Shown here: positions 21,448 to 21,938 of the stretch, in pieces
Layout of the letters: each line of letters starts with the position of its first letter
Position numbering within the stretch: the first letter of the stretch is position 1
Assembly (NCBI GenBank): GCA_014730295.1
Contig: WJIN01000129.1
Location: forward strand, 1-21,938
Source of the DNA: Promethearchaeota archaeon
Lineage (GTDB): Archaea; Asgardarchaeota; Lokiarchaeia; Sigynarchaeales; SOKP01
DNA: 21,938 nt
Direction: 5' to 3'
Notes under the pieces: generated by a model
Databases searched by the model: none
Told to the model about the DNA's origin: nothing
The model's input: the letters and a program-made list of their open reading frames with translations, nothing else
Position numbers and translations under genes: made by a program

Positions 21448-21501
21448 TAATACCTCTAATTGTGTATTTTTAGCTAAAATATGTTGATATAAGAGGTATT
21501 A
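21448..21501. repeat. 10-bp inverted repeat enclosing a 12-bp palindrome
   Basis: TAATACCTCT (21448-21457) and AGAGGTATTA (21492-21501) are perfect inverted arms. Between them TTTTAGCTAAAA (21468-21479) is itself a palindrome. It lies downstream of the winged-helix gene's stop (30 bases), so it may form a transcript-end structure or be a protein-binding site. Confidence 0.4.
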
Positions 21502-21530
21502 GGAAAAACTATGGTTTTGGTGTTGAAAGA

Positions 21531-21740
21531 TTATTCTGCTGTAAGTGTGATATCGGCGGAGAATCCGGGAATCATCCCGTCGAAATCCACCAGTCCTTTT
21601 TCTTTCATCTTCTTCAAAACCAGACGCACGCCTTCAAACTCATTGGCGCATAATTCTTGTAATTGTTTATAGCCCAAACTACCATCATTTTCTTTTAATT
21701 TTTTCAGAATAAAATTTTCTTCATAACTTAAGTCAGTCAC
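21531..21740 (-). CDS. Small winged-helix DNA-binding protein
   Basis: 69 residues from GTG at 21740, five bases after GGTGA; an ATG 11 codons upstream is possible but would place the Shine-Dalgarno inside the gene. The fold is readable: helix 1 (SYEENFILKKLKENDG), helix 2 (GYKQLQELCAN), recognition helix (EFEGVRLVLKKMKEKG), then the wing (LVDFDGMIPGFSADITLTAE). This is a single winged helix-turn-helix domain without a ligand domain, typical of small archaeal transcription regulators. No target is evident. The gene appears alone. Confidence 0.65.
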   Translation of the reverse strand: MTDLSYEENFILKKLKENDGSLGYKQLQELCANEFEGVRLVLKKMKEKGLVDFDGMIPGFSADITLTAE

Positions 21741-21886
21741 AATTCTCACCCTTATAGATCTAACAAATCCCATAGGTTAAAAGGTTTCGCATTAGTATTC
21801 TCTAAAGACCAAGAAGCCCGAAATAATCTTTAAATCACAGAATCTTTATTTGTTAGCTTAATTTTTAATTTGTCGATTAAACCATA

Positions 21887-21938
21887 ATGGGTAAGAAATG
21901 GGAAAAGAAGCATATTGCGAAGAAATTTTTGAAAAAAA
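21887..21938 (+). CDS. Start of a lysine-rich protein (3' end outside window)
   Basis: ATG at 21887 opens a frame that continues to the window edge: MGKKWEKKHIAKKFLKK. An AT-rich, TATA-like stretch (TTAATTTTTAATTTG) lies about 30 bases upstream, which fits a leaderless or short-leader gene. Too short to identify. Confidence 0.4.
   Translation, partial: MGKKWEKKHIAKKFLKK

Noticed and set aside
1..21938. tRNA genes, rRNA genes, CRISPR arrays, transposases
   Set aside because: I looked for T-loop-like GGTTCGAATCC, regularly spaced repeats and transposase motifs and found none. By-eye reading can miss intron-containing tRNAs.

Overview
This is an AT-rich archaeal chromosome segment, most probably from an Asgard (Promethearchaeota) lineage or a close relative. 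The archaeal assignment is firm. An archaeal/eukaryotic-type ribosomal protein cluster includes eS4, eL32, eL19 and the Rpp29 subunit of RNase P, promoters look like BRE/TATA elements, and Shine-Dalgarno sites are of the GGTGA type. The Asgard assignment is inference: it rests on a Roadblock/LC7-domain protein at the left edge and on long acidic extensions of several ribosomal proteins.

Layout. (1) 1-3251: the C-terminal end of a Roadblock/LC7 protein; a secreted, membrane-anchored protein with a duplicated extracellular domain and a C-terminal DUF4430 (transcobalamin-C-terminus-like) domain; a 47-residue single-pass membrane protein that seems to start at ATT; and an ECF-transporter S component. 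The DUF4430 gene and the S-component gene carry near-identical palindromes over their predicted transcription starts, which suggests one co-regulated uptake system, possibly for a corrinoid. (2) 3365-13379, minus strand: uS19, uL22, uS3, uL29, Rpp29, uS17, uL14, uL24, eS4, uL5, uS14, uS8, uL6, eL32, eL19, uL18, uS5, uL30, uL15. The cluster lacks uL3/uL4/uL23/uL2 upstream and SecY downstream. A 429-base gap between uS14 and uS8 holds a likely uS8 promoter and, on the opposite strand, a leaderless-looking 28-residue ORF behind a strong TATA box. (3) 13539-18493: a nucleoside/cytidine-deaminase-family enzyme; a minus-strand pair of ribokinase-like PfkB kinase and cupin; a small two-helix membrane protein; and an alkaline-phosphatase-superfamily phosphodiesterase whose conserved N-terminus lies upstream of any ATG, GTG or TTG. 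(4) 18596-21938: a two-helix membrane protein with a PH-like domain, a cytosolic beta-propeller protein, a 2[4Fe-4S] ferredoxin, a decayed PPOX-family flavin-binding gene, a small winged-helix protein, and the first codons of a further gene.

The most interesting signal is translational. Three genes (47-residue membrane protein, two-helix membrane protein, phosphodiesterase) have GGTGA followed by exactly six bases and then ATT, ATC or ATA, with no properly spaced ATG/GTG/TTG in frame. uS5 and uL14 have the same GGTGA-N6 spacing before a GTG. Other observations are the shared operator, the insertion inside the ribosomal cluster, and the acidic tails on uS19, uS3 and eL32. I saw no tRNA, rRNA, CRISPR array or insertion sequence.
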